Assembly (NCBI GenBank): GCA_900546735.1
Contig: URDW01000040.1
Coordinates: 1 to 14,343, forward strand
Length of the DNA stretch: 14,343 nt
Direction of reading: 5' to 3'
From: an uncultured Oscillospiraceae bacterium
Lineage (GTDB): Bacteria; Bacillota; Clostridia; Oscillospirales; Acutalibacteraceae
Part shown: positions 6,021 to 13,818 of the stretch, one piece after another
Layout: each line of letters starts with the position of its first letter
Numbering within the stretch: the first letter of the stretch is position 1
Position numbers and translations under genes: made by a program
The notes under the pieces: generated by a model
Seen by the model: the letters and a program-made list of their open reading frames with translations, nothing else
Database searches by the model: none
What the model was told of the DNA's origin: nothing

Positions 6021-6656
6021 ATGGAACTAAAGTATAAAATTCTTTACGCGGTGCTTATCGTTGGCGTATTTGCCGCATTCCATGCACTGCTTTATGTGCT
6101 GGTCAAAAAGCGGCTGTATGGTGCATATGACTTCAAGGAGCTGCGCAACATCCAGGCACTGACGGAAAAAATCAAAAAGGTGAATCAAATGAGTTTTGAA
6201 AAAGTAAAAAATCATCTGGCCGCGTTTGGCCTGCAGGACCGTGCCAAAGAACTGAGCGTTTCCAGCGCTACGGTGGAAGAGGCGGCGGCCGCGCTGGGGT
6301 GCGAGCCGTGCTGCATTGCAAAATCTATGAGCTTTTACCGCGGCAGCAGCGCCATCATCGTGGTGATGGCCGGCGATGTAAAGACAGATAACCCCAAATT
6401 CAAGGCGGCGTTCGGCTGCAAGCCGTCTATGCTTAAAGGCGACGACATCGAAAAATTCACCGGTTACCGCCCGGGCGGCGTTTGCCCGTTTGCCAACCCC
6501 GAGGGCACGCAGGTGTATTTGGATGAATCCTTAAAGCGCTTTGACGTTGTGTACCCGGCGGCCGGCACGGCGAGCAGCGCTGTGCGCCTGACGCTCGATG
6601 AACTGGAGAAAGCCTCTGCCAGCCAGGGCTGGGTAGACGTTTCCAAACCGTATTAA
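6021..6656 (+). CDS. YbaK/EbsC-domain protein (aminoacyl-tRNA deacylase family) with N-terminal membrane helix
   Basis: A 211-residue protein. Residues 57-211 are a complete YbaK/EbsC domain, the family of trans-editing deacylases that clear mischarged Cys/Pro/Ala-tRNA. Landmarks are CCIAKSMSF with the conserved Lys101, and PGGVCPFA (151-158) followed by VYLDESL. Residues 1-56 are extra: a hydrophobic helix (about 7-28, ILYAVLIVGVFAAFHALLYVLV), then KKR and a charged linker, which would anchor the domain to the membrane with the catalytic part in the cytosol. The long start at 6021 has only GGTGA at short spacing. An internal ATG at 6189 begins MSFEKVK, the usual N terminus of this subfamily, and has AAGGTG six bases upstream. 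The long frame is kept because it is open and codes a convincing membrane helix. Both forms may be made. Substrate amino acid unknown. Confidence 0.85.
   Translation: MELKYKILYAVLIVGVFAAFHALLYVLVKKRLYGAYDFKELRNIQALTEKIKKVNQMSFEKVKNHLAAFGLQDRAKELSVSSATVEEAAAALGCEPCCIAKSMSFYRGSSAIIVVMAGDVKTDNPKFKAAFGCKPSMLKGDDIEKFTGYRPGGVCPFANPEGTQVYLDESLKRFDVVYPAAGTASSAVRLTLDELEKASASQGWVDVSKPY
6177..6191 (+). promoter_or_regulatory. internal ribosome binding site and ATG for a soluble YbaK form
   Basis: AAGGTG (6177-6182) lies 6 nt before an in-frame ATG (6189-6191) and is a better-placed site than the one before the upstream ATG at 6021. Initiation here would give a 155-residue cytosolic protein starting MSFEKVK, the normal length and N terminus of this subfamily. 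Confidence 0.5.
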
Positions 6657-6657
6657 A

Positions 6658-7437
6658 ATGACAAATGCAGATGTTTTAAAGGTCGCACTGCGTCAGTCAG
6701 CGCTTGAAAGCGGCTGCGCGCCGGAGGATTTCCTGTCCGGTAAAAACAAGGTGGTGCTCTCGCAAAAGGCGCAGGGGGCGCGGGCTTATCTGGATCTGCC
6801 GTTTTTCTGTGATCTGACCACATACGGCAGCGGCGTGGTCGCTTCGGTATCCCCGGCCATCTGCCGGGAAGTGCAGGCTTATCTGGATGCGCGGCCTGCG
6901 TTTGCCGGCTTTGAAATGCCGGCGCTGCACGAACTGGACACCGTTTTAAAGCCGCACGGCATGTGCGTCTGTTTTATGGCCGAGTATTTTTTGCCCGATA
7001 TTTCGCGCCTTGCCGTGCAGAACTGCGCTTTTACGCTGCGGCTTTTAACGCCCGAACAGTTTGCGCCATACTATTTGCCCCAGTGGAGCAATGCCCTTTG
7101 TGCCGAACGCAGTTCACTCGATATGCTGGCGGTCGGCGCATTTGACGGCGGTCAGCTGATCGGTCTGGCCGGCGCTTCGGCTGACTGTGAAACGATGTGG
7201 CAGATCGGGGTGGACGTGCTGCCGCCTTATCGCCGGTGCGGCGTTGCTTCCGCTTTGACCAGCCGCCTGGCGCAGGAAATACTGGCGCGTGGGCGCGTGC
7301 CGTTTTATTGCTGTGCGTGGAGCAATATCGCTTCTGCCCGCAACGCGCAAAAATCCGGTTTTTCACCGGCTTGGGTACAGATCACGGCTAAAAGCCGCCA
7401 ATTTACAAAAGAATTGCTGCAAAAGCAGAAAAAATAA
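6658..7437 (+). CDS. GNAT family N-acetyltransferase
   Basis: A 259-residue protein whose C-terminal half (about 125-250) is a GNAT acetyl-CoA-dependent acyltransferase. Motif A is at 184-204 with the acetyl-CoA loop YRRCGVAS (191-198), and motif B is NIASARNAQKSGF (223-235). The N-terminal 120 residues are a separate region seen in two-part clostridial GNATs, with no motif I can assign. The ATG follows the YbaK stop by one base with no evident ribosome binding site, so it is probably translated by re-initiation. A two-way terminator follows at once. The acceptor substrate cannot be deduced. Coupling to a putative tRNA-editing protein might hint at amino acid or aminoacyl detoxification, but that is speculation. 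Confidence 0.85.
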   Translation: MTNADVLKVALRQSALESGCAPEDFLSGKNKVVLSQKAQGARAYLDLPFFCDLTTYGSGVVASVSPAICREVQAYLDARPAFAGFEMPALHELDTVLKPHGMCVCFMAEYFLPDISRLAVQNCAFTLRLLTPEQFAPYYLPQWSNALCAERSSLDMLAVGAFDGGQLIGLAGASADCETMWQIGVDVLPPYRRCGVASALTSRLAQEILARGRVPFYCCAWSNIASARNAQKSGFSPAWVQITAKSRQFTKELLQKQKK

Positions 7438-7466
7438 AACAGCAAAGTTTTTCTTTGCTGTTTTTT
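7436..7466. terminator. bidirectional intrinsic terminator
   Basis: AAAACAGCAAAG (7436-7447) and CTTTGCTGTTTT (7453-7464) pair perfectly around TTTTT, flanked by A- and T-runs. It separates two convergent genes, the GNAT gene (whose stop overlaps it) and the DUF4364 gene, which ends at 7471. Confidence 0.88.
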
Positions 7467-7470
7467 CGCA

Positions 7471-8043
7471 TTATTCGTTTGAAAAAATAGACTGGATCAG
7501 GTTGTTGTAGACTTTGACCGGGTCGTCTGTGAATTTCTCCTGAATGACGACAGCCTGCTCTTTGGAGGCGGTGTAAAGCGTCAGCGTCATAAAGTCATTT
7601 TCCTTGTCGTTGACGTGCAGGATAACGCGCCATCCGTTTTCGGCCTTTTCTACGGTGCAGCGTGTCTGCTTTTTGTACATTTCCCGTGCAGCCAGCTTCA
7701 TGACGGCGCCGATGCTTTTTTCGCGCACGGTTTTCGGCAGACTGTCTTCCAAAAATTCCACGGAGCTTGCGCCCTTGCTGCTCAAATGCAGCGTGCCGTT
7801 CTCTTGCTCGTCAATGATCCCGTCTTGGATCAAATCGGCTACGGCGGCCGACGCTTCATAATAATTAGCGATCTCACCGGCCGTCATTGCTTCAATAATA
7901 ATGTCGGCAGTCAGGTCTTCTTTCACGTTTTCCAAAATGTAACAGACCGCCACGCGAATGGTCGCCCGGTCACGCAGTACGCCGCTTTCGGACTCACCTG
8001 CGATCGCGTCAAACTGCGGTGTGGTTGTGTTTTTGTTTTCCAT
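7471..8043 (-). CDS. DUF4364 family winged-helix protein
   Basis: A 190-residue acidic protein resembling DUF4364, a Clostridia family with an N-terminal winged-helix domain and presumed transcriptional role. Visible are helix-rich DNA-binding-like residues 28-90 (ATIRVAVCYILENV, then IIIEAMTAGEIANYYEASAAVADLI read as helix-turn-helix) with a wing at NGTLHLSSKG. The C-terminal half (about 110-190) is beta-strand rich and ends in VKVYNNLIQSIFSNE. ATG at 8043-8041 is chosen because AAGGGCGGTGAT precedes it. A longer frame to 8103 would cover the promoter. It is monocistronic and divergent from a hydrolase gene across 127 bp, a layout in which it could regulate itself or that neighbour. Family call moderate to good; target unknown. 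Confidence 0.75.
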   Translation of the reverse strand: MENKNTTTPQFDAIAGESESGVLRDRATIRVAVCYILENVKEDLTADIIIEAMTAGEIANYYEASAAVADLIQDGIIDEQENGTLHLSSKGASSVEFLEDSLPKTVREKSIGAVMKLAAREMYKKQTRCTVEKAENGWRVILHVNDKENDFMTLTLYTASKEQAVVIQEKFTDDPVKVYNNLIQSIFSNE

Positions 8044-8060
8044 GTGTATCACCGCCCTTA

Positions 8061-8089
8061 ATTGTAGCATATCCGCGTCTGAAAATAAA
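8061..8089 (-). promoter_or_regulatory. promoter of the DUF4364 gene
   Basis: On the minus strand, TACAAT (8066-8061) is preceded by TGC, an extended -10. A weak TTTATT (8089-8084) lies 17 bp upstream as the -35. Confidence 0.5.
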
Positions 8090-8119
8090 CTGTTTTTGCA
8101 CACTTTTTGCCTGTAAGGC

Positions 8120-8148
8120 TTGTGCCGCCGGGGCAGCTTTGTTATAAT
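8120..8148 (+). promoter_or_regulatory. promoter of the hydrolase-HAD operon
   Basis: TTGTGC (8120-8125), a 17-bp spacer and TATAAT (8143-8148). Transcription would start near 8155, at the ribosome binding site, giving a very short leader. Confidence 0.7.
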
Positions 8149-8170
8149 TAAGAAAAAAGGAGGCGGCGTT

Positions 8171-8950
8171 GTGCACTTTTTTCAAATTTCAAGCGGCGCA
8201 AATCAGCTGCGCGGCTATATATTAAAACCGAAAAACACACCGGACAGCCGGCTGCCGGCTGTGATCGTCAGCCACGGCTTTGCCAGCAATATGATGATCT
8301 CATACCAATATGCACGCGTGTTTGTGAAACAGGGCTATGCTGCTGTGTGCTTTGACTTTTGTATGTCCGGCAGCGGTGTCAGCACCGGTTCCAGCCTGGG
8401 CATGAGCGTCTTGACGGAAACGGAGGATCTGCTTACACTGCTTGACTATGTGAAGACATTGCCGTTTGTGGACAAGGAGCGTATTGTGCTTGCCGGCTGC
8501 AGCCAGGGCGGTCTGGTTTCTGCGCTGGCGGCAGCAAAACGTCCGGCCGATGTATCTGCGCTTGTGCTCTATTACCCGGCGCTTTGCATTCCGGATGATG
8601 CACGGCGCGGCCGGCTGATCACCGCAAGATTTGACCCGCAGCAGATCCCGGAAAAGTTTTATGCTATCTCGGTGCATTTGAGCAAAAAGTACGCGCTGGA
8701 TGCGCGCACGCTTGATCCTTATGAACAGATATGCACCTATTCGGGGCCGGTGCTTATTGTGCACGGCCTGGAGGACGTTTTGGTCAAAATTGATTATTCG
8801 CGCCGTGCCGAACAGGCTTATGCCCATGCCAAGTTGGTGGAAGTGCACGGCGACCATGGCTTTATTGCCAAAGGCTTTGGCGCCAGCGCAGCCGTCACAA
8901 CACAGTTTTTGCAGCTGCTTGCGCGGCATCATAATGCCGGCGAACCATGA
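8171..8950 (+). CDS. alpha/beta hydrolase (serine esterase/peptidase type)
   Basis: A 259-residue alpha/beta-hydrolase with a complete catalytic triad: Ser111 in GCSQG (109-113), Asp202 in HGLED and His229 in HGDHG. The oxyanion-hole motif is SHGFAS (34-39). No signal peptide is seen, so it is cytosolic. It resembles the prolyl-oligopeptidase/feruloyl-esterase-like group of small Firmicute hydrolases (dienelactone-hydrolase-like). The natural ester or amide substrate cannot be told. The start is GTG at 8171, with AAGGAGG (8157-8163) at 7 nt. Upstream in-frame codons lie inside the promoter. The TGA overlaps the ATG of the HAD gene by 4 nt, so the two are cotranslated. Confidence 0.88.
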   Translation: MHFFQISSGANQLRGYILKPKNTPDSRLPAVIVSHGFASNMMISYQYARVFVKQGYAAVCFDFCMSGSGVSTGSSLGMSVLTETEDLLTLLDYVKTLPFVDKERIVLAGCSQGGLVSALAAAKRPADVSALVLYYPALCIPDDARRGRLITARFDPQQIPEKFYAISVHLSKKYALDARTLDPYEQICTYSGPVLIVHGLEDVLVKIDYSRRAEQAYAHAKLVEVHGDHGFIAKGFGASAAVTTQFLQLLARHHNAGEP

Positions 8951-9765
8951 TCCGGGCGCTGTTTTTTGACCTGGACGGCACGCTTTTAAACGATGACAAG
9001 CGTATTTCGCAGGCAAATATGGCAGCGCTTTCGGCTTGCCGTGCGCAGGGCATACGCCTGTTTTTGGCCACGGCCCGGCCGCCAAGGCTTGACAAGATGC
9101 TCGGCTGGCCGCCTGAAATTCTGCAGTTGTTTGACGGCGGCGTATATTGCAACGGCGCGGTCTTGCAGCTGCATGGCCAAACCGACTGTTTTTATTTGCC
9201 TGAAAAGGTCGCCTGTGATGTCGCCGCTTTGGCCCCGTCATTTGCCGATGTGAATTTTGCGCTGCAGATGCCGGACAATGCGCACGCTTTTTTGCATGCG
9301 CTCGATGCTTTTGCCTATGCGCCGTGGGGCATTCAGCCAAAGGACGTGTGCCCGCTTTTTGGTGCACCGTTTGACCGGGTCTTGAAAATACTCGTCTTTT
9401 ATAACAATTTAGTCGATGCCAAGCGCTGCTTGCCGCTGGAACTTGTACAGCAGCTGGAAACAGTCTGTCGCGCGCAGGCGCATTTTTGGCTTACGGACGG
9501 CGGTCGTGTCGTGCAGATCGTTCCAAAAGAAGCCGGTAAGGCAAACGGCGTAAAACAGCTTTGCAGCCGGCTGCACCTGTCGCGAAGTGAGGCGGCTGTT
9601 TTCGGGGATGACCACAACGATTTGGAAATGCTGTCGTCTTTTGAAAACAGTGTGGCCATGGGCAACGCCGTGCCTGCCGTGCAGTCTGCCGCGCGTTTTG
9701 TAACGCGCTCCAACAATGCAGACGGTGTCGCCTTTGCGCTTTGCCATCTGCTGGATCTGGCCTGA
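8947..9765 (+). CDS. Cof-type HAD-IIB phosphatase
   Basis: A 272-residue haloacid dehalogenase superfamily phosphatase of the Cof/IIB type. Motif I is FFDLDGTLL with nucleophile Asp8 and acid/base Asp10, motif II has Thr42 in ATARP, the motif III lysine is probably Lys198 in AGKANGVKQL, and motif IV is GDDHNDLEM (220-228). The IIB cap domain lies between about residues 85 and 190. Members hydrolyse sugar phosphates, nucleotides or cofactor phosphates such as FMN and PLP. The substrate cannot be predicted here. It overlaps the hydrolase by ATGA. No terminator separates it from the promoter of the next operon. Confidence 0.92.
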   Translation: MIRALFFDLDGTLLNDDKRISQANMAALSACRAQGIRLFLATARPPRLDKMLGWPPEILQLFDGGVYCNGAVLQLHGQTDCFYLPEKVACDVAALAPSFADVNFALQMPDNAHAFLHALDAFAYAPWGIQPKDVCPLFGAPFDRVLKILVFYNNLVDAKRCLPLELVQQLETVCRAQAHFWLTDGGRVVQIVPKEAGKANGVKQLCSRLHLSRSEAAVFGDDHNDLEMLSSFENSVAMGNAVPAVQSAARFVTRSNNADGVAFALCHLLDLA

Positions 9766-9789
9766 TTTTTGCCCGCCAAAATTTACGCC

Positions 9790-9818
9790 TTGAAAAACAA
9801 AGATTTTCGTACTATAAT
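9790..9818 (+). promoter_or_regulatory. strong sigma-A promoter of the DUF1858-trmK-nif3-rqcH-ispD-ispF run
   Basis: TTGAAA (9790-9795), a 17-bp AT-rich spacer and TATAAT (9813-9818). The expected start is about 9825, 33 nt before the DUF1858 ATG. It is the only convincing promoter seen before the six tightly packed genes that follow. Confidence 0.85.
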
Positions 9819-9857
9819 GATAGCGACAAAAGCTTTATGCAGAAAGAAGGAAAAAAC

Positions 9858-10064
9858 ATGACTGTCACAAAAGAAACGATCATTGGCGAGATCCTTGACC
9901 ATGCGCCGGACACTGCGCCGTTTTTTATAGAGATGGGCATGCACTGCCTCGGTTGTCCCGCATCGCGCGGCGAAAGCATTGAAGAGGCCTGCATGGTGCA
10001 CGGCACAGACGCAGATGTGCTTGTGCAGAAGATCAACGATTTTCTTGCGAAAAATGAAGCATAA
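9858..10064 (+). CDS. DUF1858 / hybrid-cluster-protein-associated redox disulfide domain protein
   Basis: A 68-residue single-domain protein of the DUF1858 family (TIGR03980, redox disulfide domain named for its link to hybrid cluster protein). The signature is MHCLGCPASRGESIEEAC, with a CxxC pair (HCLGCP) and a third Cys downstream, next to a short helical N terminus (ITKE/IIGEILDHAP type). Function is unproven; a thiol redox or Fe-S partner role in anaerobes is proposed for the family. The start ATG follows AAGAAGG (9844-9850) at 7 nt. It is the first gene after the strong promoter, and its last 11 bases overlap trmK. Confidence 0.88.
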   Translation: MTVTKETIIGEILDHAPDTAPFFIEMGMHCLGCPASRGESIEEACMVHGTDADVLVQKINDFLAKNEA

Positions 10065-10725
10065 ATTGCTTCCAAAACGGTTAATGGCAGCGGCAGAGCT
10101 TGTGAGAAACGGCTCTGCTGTTGCTGATATTGGGTGTGATCACGCACATCTGGCCGTCTATCTTGTGCAAAATGGGGTCAGCCGCCGCGTCATTGCGTCT
10201 GATGTGCGCCCCGGGCCGCTGGCAAGCGCAAAGGCCAATGTGGTTTCTGCCGGTCTTTCCGATTGCATCGACTGCCGTTTAAGCGACGGGCTTGCGGCTT
10301 TTGCACCGGGCGAGGCACAGGACTTTGTGTTTGCCGGCATGGGCGGCGAGCTGATCGTGCGCCTGCTGCAGCAGTGTCCGTTCCCGCTGCAAGACGATGG
10401 GCTGCATTTCGTTTTTCAGCCGATGACGCACACCGAGGTGCTGGCACACTACCTTTTTGCAAACGGCTTTTCGGTAAAGAAACGTGTTTTTGTACAGGAG
10501 GGCAAACATTTTTACAATGTGTTCGACGCGGTCTATACCGGCCGTGCGCAGCCTGTTTCAGAGCTCGAAACTTACCTTTTTAATATTGATGAAAACACAC
10601 TGCACGAGCCGCCGGTGCGCGGTTATCTGCTGCATCTTTTGCATTATTTGAAAAACAAGCAAAAAAGCGGCGGCGGGTGCAGTGCCTGCATAGAGTGGAT
10701 CGAGGAACATTATGACAACGGTTAA
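10054..10725 (+). CDS. trmK: tRNA (adenine(22)-N1)-methyltransferase
   Basis: TrmK methylates N1 of A22 in bacterial tRNAs using SAM. The 223-residue protein has the family pattern LLPKRLMAAAELV, ADIGCDHAHL (24-33, SAM motif I), SDVRPGPLASAK (49-60), DGLAAF, FAGMGGELI (93-101) and FQPMTH (121-126), followed by a helical C-terminal domain. ATG 10054 overlaps the DUF1858 stop by 11 nt and has no strong ribosome binding site, so translation is probably coupled. A TTG at 10065 is a less likely alternative. Its 3' end overlaps the Nif3-like gene by 14 nt. The trmK-nif3 pairing is a known Firmicute arrangement (yqfN-yqfO in Bacillus), which supports the call. Confidence 0.92.
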   Translation: MKHKLLPKRLMAAAELVRNGSAVADIGCDHAHLAVYLVQNGVSRRVIASDVRPGPLASAKANVVSAGLSDCIDCRLSDGLAAFAPGEAQDFVFAGMGGELIVRLLQQCPFPLQDDGLHFVFQPMTHTEVLAHYLFANGFSVKKRVFVQEGKHFYNVFDAVYTGRAQPVSELETYLFNIDENTLHEPPVRGYLLHLLHYLKNKQKSGGGCSACIEWIEEHYDNG

Positions 10726-11464
10726 AAATATTTACGACTGCCTGGACCGGCAGTTTTCGTTTGCCACGCAGGAGCCGTGGGACAACAGCGGTTTTCTGGT
10801 GGGCGAATGGAAAAAAGAGGTAAAAAAAGCGGTGCTTACCCTGGATGTGACGAAGGAGTGCGTCTCTTTTGCCGCTGAAAACGGCGCGCAGCTTATCCTT
10901 TCGCACCATCCGCTGATTTTTTCCGGCATCAAAACGGTCACGGCCGGCACGCCTGTTTATGACTGTGTGCAAAACGGCATTGCCGTGATCAGCTGCCACA
11001 CCTGTCTGGACAAGGCCGAGGGCGGCATTAATGACACGCTGCTTTCACTGCTGGGGCTTACGAAACTCGGCCGCGGCGACGACGGCTTTCTGACATTTGC
11101 CGAAACGAAAGCGCCGGTCAGTCTGCTGGCGTTTGTCAAACATGTGGCCGATACTTTGCATGTGCACGGCATCCGCTGGGCGGGTGCAGAGCGCTCGGTG
11201 CAGAAGGTGGCCGTCTGTTCAGGCGCCGGGGACAATGCGTTTATCGCTGCGGCACAGGAATGGGGCGCCGATGTATACCTGACCGGCGACATGAAATACC
11301 ATGAAATGCTCGATGCGGCAGAAAACGGTTTTGCCGTGATCTCGGCTGGGCATTATGAGACGGAGTACCTGCCGGCTGTGACGGCGCTGCGAAAAATGAC
11401 TTCTATTTTTACAGACGTGCAGTTTTTAACATTTGACCAGCCCAATGCGGTCCAAACGGTGTAA
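10712..11464 (+). CDS. Nif3-like dinuclear metal centre protein (DUF34)
   Basis: A 250-residue Nif3/YbgI/YqfO family protein, a hexameric toroid with a dinuclear metal site; proposed roles include GTP cyclohydrolase I-like and metal chaperone activity, none settled. Metal ligands visible are His65-His66 in SHHPLIFSG, Asp100 in CHTCLD, and His214 with Glu218 in GHYETE. It is the short form lacking the PII-like insert that brings Bacillus YqfO to about 370 residues. The ATG is preceded by GAGGAA (10702-10707). It overlaps trmK by 14 nt, and three bases separate its stop from rqcH. Confidence 0.92.
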   Translation: MTTVKNIYDCLDRQFSFATQEPWDNSGFLVGEWKKEVKKAVLTLDVTKECVSFAAENGAQLILSHHPLIFSGIKTVTAGTPVYDCVQNGIAVISCHTCLDKAEGGINDTLLSLLGLTKLGRGDDGFLTFAETKAPVSLLAFVKHVADTLHVHGIRWAGAERSVQKVAVCSGAGDNAFIAAAQEWGADVYLTGDMKYHEMLDAAENGFAVISAGHYETEYLPAVTALRKMTSIFTDVQFLTFDQPNAVQTV

Positions 11465-11467
11465 GCT

Positions 11468-13141
11468 ATGGCGCTTGACGGAATCTTTTTAAAATGCTTG
11501 ACCGACGAGCTGTCGCAGGCGCTTGTCGGCTGCCGCGTGGAAAAAATCTACCAGCCGTCCCGGGATGAGCTTGTTTTTGCGTTTCGCACCACCTCGGGTG
11601 TAAAGCGCCTGTTTTTAAGCGCCCGGGCAGATGGCGCGCGCGTGCATATTACGAATATGCCGCCGGAAAATCCGGATAAGCCGCCGATGTTTTGCATGCT
11701 GCTGCGCAAGCGCCTTTCGGCGGCCCGCCTGATCGAGATCCGGCGTGTGGCGCTGGAACGCATTGCGCAATTCGTTTTTTCGGCTACGGACGACCTGGGC
11801 GACGAGGTCACCTACAGCCTGATCGCGGAGATCATGGGGCGGCGCAGCAACCTGATCCTGGTGCAGGACGGTAAGATCGTAGACGCCATTAAGCGCATTG
11901 ATTTTACGACTTCTTCGGTGCGCCAGGTGCTGCCGGGTGAAAAATACATTTATCCGCCCGGGCAGGATAAAATGGATATTTTCCATACGCCGGCACAAAC
12001 GGTGCAGGCGGCGCTGGACGCTTCCCAAAAACCGCCGGCTAAAGCGGCAATGGACGTCATTATGGGTATTTCGCCGGTCGTTGCGCGCGAGTTCGCCGGC
12101 GGTCTTACCGTGCGCGAGCTTTTGGAATACGCAAGTCATCCGCAGCCGTTCGTCCTGCTTGAAAACGAACGTGCGTTTGACTTTACATTTTTGCCGGTGC
12201 GCCAGTACGGCGACCTGGTGCAGATGAAAACGTATGACACGTTCAGCGAACTGCTGGATTTTTATTACTTTGAGCGCGAACGCCGCGCCCGCACGCGCCA
12301 GCGTGCCCATGACCTTTTTGTGCATGTGACCAGCCTTTGTGAGCGCGCGCACCGCAAGGCGCTGAACCGCGAAAAAGAACTGGCCGACTGCGCCGACAAG
12401 GACCGGCTGCGCCTTTGGGGCGATCTGATCAGCGCCAATATGTATAACCTGCAAAAGGGCTCGCTTTTTTATGACCTGCAGGATTTTTATACCGGCGAGC
12501 CGGTGCGCATTCCGGCCGACCCAGCGCTGACGCCGGCGCAAAATGCGCAGAAGTATTACAAGGAATACCGCAAAAAGCAGGTGGCTGAGAAGATGCTGAC
12601 CGGTTTCATCCGCGACGCGCACGATGAGGCCGATTACCTGGAAACGGTGCTGGATGAGATCGAGCGCGCCGAAAGCGGCAGCGACATTTCGGCTATCCGG
12701 CGTGAACTGGCAGACGGCGGCTTTTTAAAGCGAAAAAACGCACGCGAAAAAGCGCCGAAACCGCTTGGTCCGCTGCAGTTTGTCTGTGACGGCGGCCTGA
12801 CGGTGCTGGTCGGGCGCAATAACGTGCAGAATGACCGTTTAACGCTGAAAGAGGCGCGTAAAAACGACATTTGGCTGCACACCAAAGATTTTCCCGGCAG
12901 CCATGTGATTTTGCAGACCGGCGGTGTTTCGCCAAGCGAACAGGCGCTGCACGACGCCGCAGTGCTTGCCGCTTTTCATTCGAAGGGCAGCAGCTCCTCC
13001 AATGTGGCAGTCGACTACACCGCGGTCAGAAACGTCAAAAAGCCTTCCGGCGCAAAGCCTGGCAAGGTCATCTATACTGATTATAAAACCCTTTTCGTGA
13101 CCCCTACGCTCGAAGAGGCAGAAAGGCTGAAAAAGCAATGA
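11468..13141 (+). CDS. rqcH: Rqc2 homologue RqcH (NFACT / fibronectin-binding family)
   Basis: A 557-residue NFACT protein. Bacterial RqcH binds obstructed 50S subunits and recruits tRNA-Ala to add C-terminal alanine tails to stalled chains. NFACT-N spans about 1-200 with EIMGRRSN (121-128), a helix-hairpin-helix region follows, coiled-coil helices lie at about 260-310 and 355-415, and NFACT-R is at about 434-545 with NDIWLHTKDFPGSHV (466-480) and SSSSNVAVDYTAV. At residues 97-98, the DR motif needed for alanine tailing in Bacillus reads Glu97-Arg98 (ALERI). That is conservative, and activity is probably kept. Length is normal for the family. A weak GGTG precedes the ATG. Its stop overlaps the ispD start by 4 nt (ATGA). 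Older annotations name this family fibronectin-binding protein A. Confidence 0.94.
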   Translation: MALDGIFLKCLTDELSQALVGCRVEKIYQPSRDELVFAFRTTSGVKRLFLSARADGARVHITNMPPENPDKPPMFCMLLRKRLSAARLIEIRRVALERIAQFVFSATDDLGDEVTYSLIAEIMGRRSNLILVQDGKIVDAIKRIDFTTSSVRQVLPGEKYIYPPGQDKMDIFHTPAQTVQAALDASQKPPAKAAMDVIMGISPVVAREFAGGLTVRELLEYASHPQPFVLLENERAFDFTFLPVRQYGDLVQMKTYDTFSELLDFYYFERERRARTRQRAHDLFVHVTSLCERAHRKALNREKELADCADKDRLRLWGDLISANMYNLQKGSLFYDLQDFYTGEPVRIPADPALTPAQNAQKYYKEYRKKQVAEKMLTGFIRDAHDEADYLETVLDEIERAESGSDISAIRRELADGGFLKRKNAREKAPKPLGPLQFVCDGGLTVLVGRNNVQNDRLTLKEARKNDIWLHTKDFPGSHVILQTGGVSPSEQALHDAAVLAAFHSKGSSSSNVAVDYTAVRNVKKPSGAKPGKVIYTDYKTLFVTPTLEEAERLKKQ

Positions 13142-13818
13142 ATGTTACCGCAGTGATCTTAGCCGCCGGCAGCGGCACGCGTATGAAGCGCCGTGAAAAC
13201 AAGGTGCTGCTCGACCTTGGCGGCCGGCCGGTCATTTGGCACAGCGTCCGGCCGTTTCTGCAGTGCCCGGACGTTACGTCGGTCGTGCTCGTTTGCAAAA
13301 AGACCGAAGAACCGTTTTTCCGCCGGGTTTTTGACGGCGCGGACATCCTTTATGTCACCGGCGGTGAAACGCGCCAGCAAAGCGTTGCAAACGCTGTGGC
13401 GGCCATTGGGCACTGCGACTATATCGCCATCCATGACGGCGCGCGGCCGTTTGTAACACAGGCACTGCTGCAAAGCACGCTGGCAGACGCTGTGCGGTTC
13501 GGCGCTGCGGCGGCCGGTGTGTTTGTGAAAGACACGATCAAGGTCGTAGACGGCGAAATGAATGTGGTCTCCACACCGGACAGAAGCCGGCTGATCAGCG
13601 TGCACACGCCGCAGATCTTTGCCTTTGACCTTTATAAATCTGCCTGCGCCCATGCGGAAAGCACCGGATTGCAGGCGACAGATGACTGCATGCTTGTGGA
13701 GGCGGTCGGGCACAAGGTAAAGATCACGCAAGGCGACTATGAAAACATTAAAATCACAACACCGGGCGATCTGGCGCTCGGCGAAGCCATTTTAAAAATG
13801 CGGGGTGAAGACAAATGA
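13138..13818 (+). CDS. ispD: 2-C-methyl-D-erythritol 4-phosphate cytidylyltransferase
   Basis: IspD joins CTP and MEP to CDP-methylerythritol, the third step of the non-mevalonate isoprenoid pathway. The 226-residue protein is of normal length. It shows AAGSGTRM (9-16) for CTP binding with Lys22 downstream, GGETRQQSV (75-83), [10 protein letters not shown] (97-106), VKDTIKVV (130-137), HTPQIF and TDDCMLVE (181-188), and NIKITTP near the C terminus. The usual PKQFLxLGG reads NKVLLDLGG, still with the key lysine. Start and stop overlap both neighbours by 4 nt, and the next gene is ispF, the usual partner. Confidence 0.96.
   Translation: MNVTAVILAAGSGTRMKRRENKVLLDLGGRPVIWHSVRPFLQCPDVTSVVLVCKKTEEPFFRRVFDGADILYVTGGETRQQSVANAVAAIGHCDYIAIHDGARPFVTQALLQSTLADAVRFGAAAAGVFVKDTIKVVDGEMNVVSTPDRSRLISVHTPQIFAFDLYKSACAHAESTGLQATDDCMLVEAVGHKVKITQGDYENIKITTPGDLALGEAILKMRGEDK

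Noticed and set aside
8300..9367. Long reverse-strand frame of 355 codons
   Set aside because: Antisense to the hydrolase and HAD genes, rich in Arg/Ala/His/Lys with no recognisable domain; a GC-driven shadow.
11615..12622. Reverse-strand frame of 335 codons
   Set aside because: Antisense to rqcH, whose family match is complete; no domain and no ribosome binding site of note.
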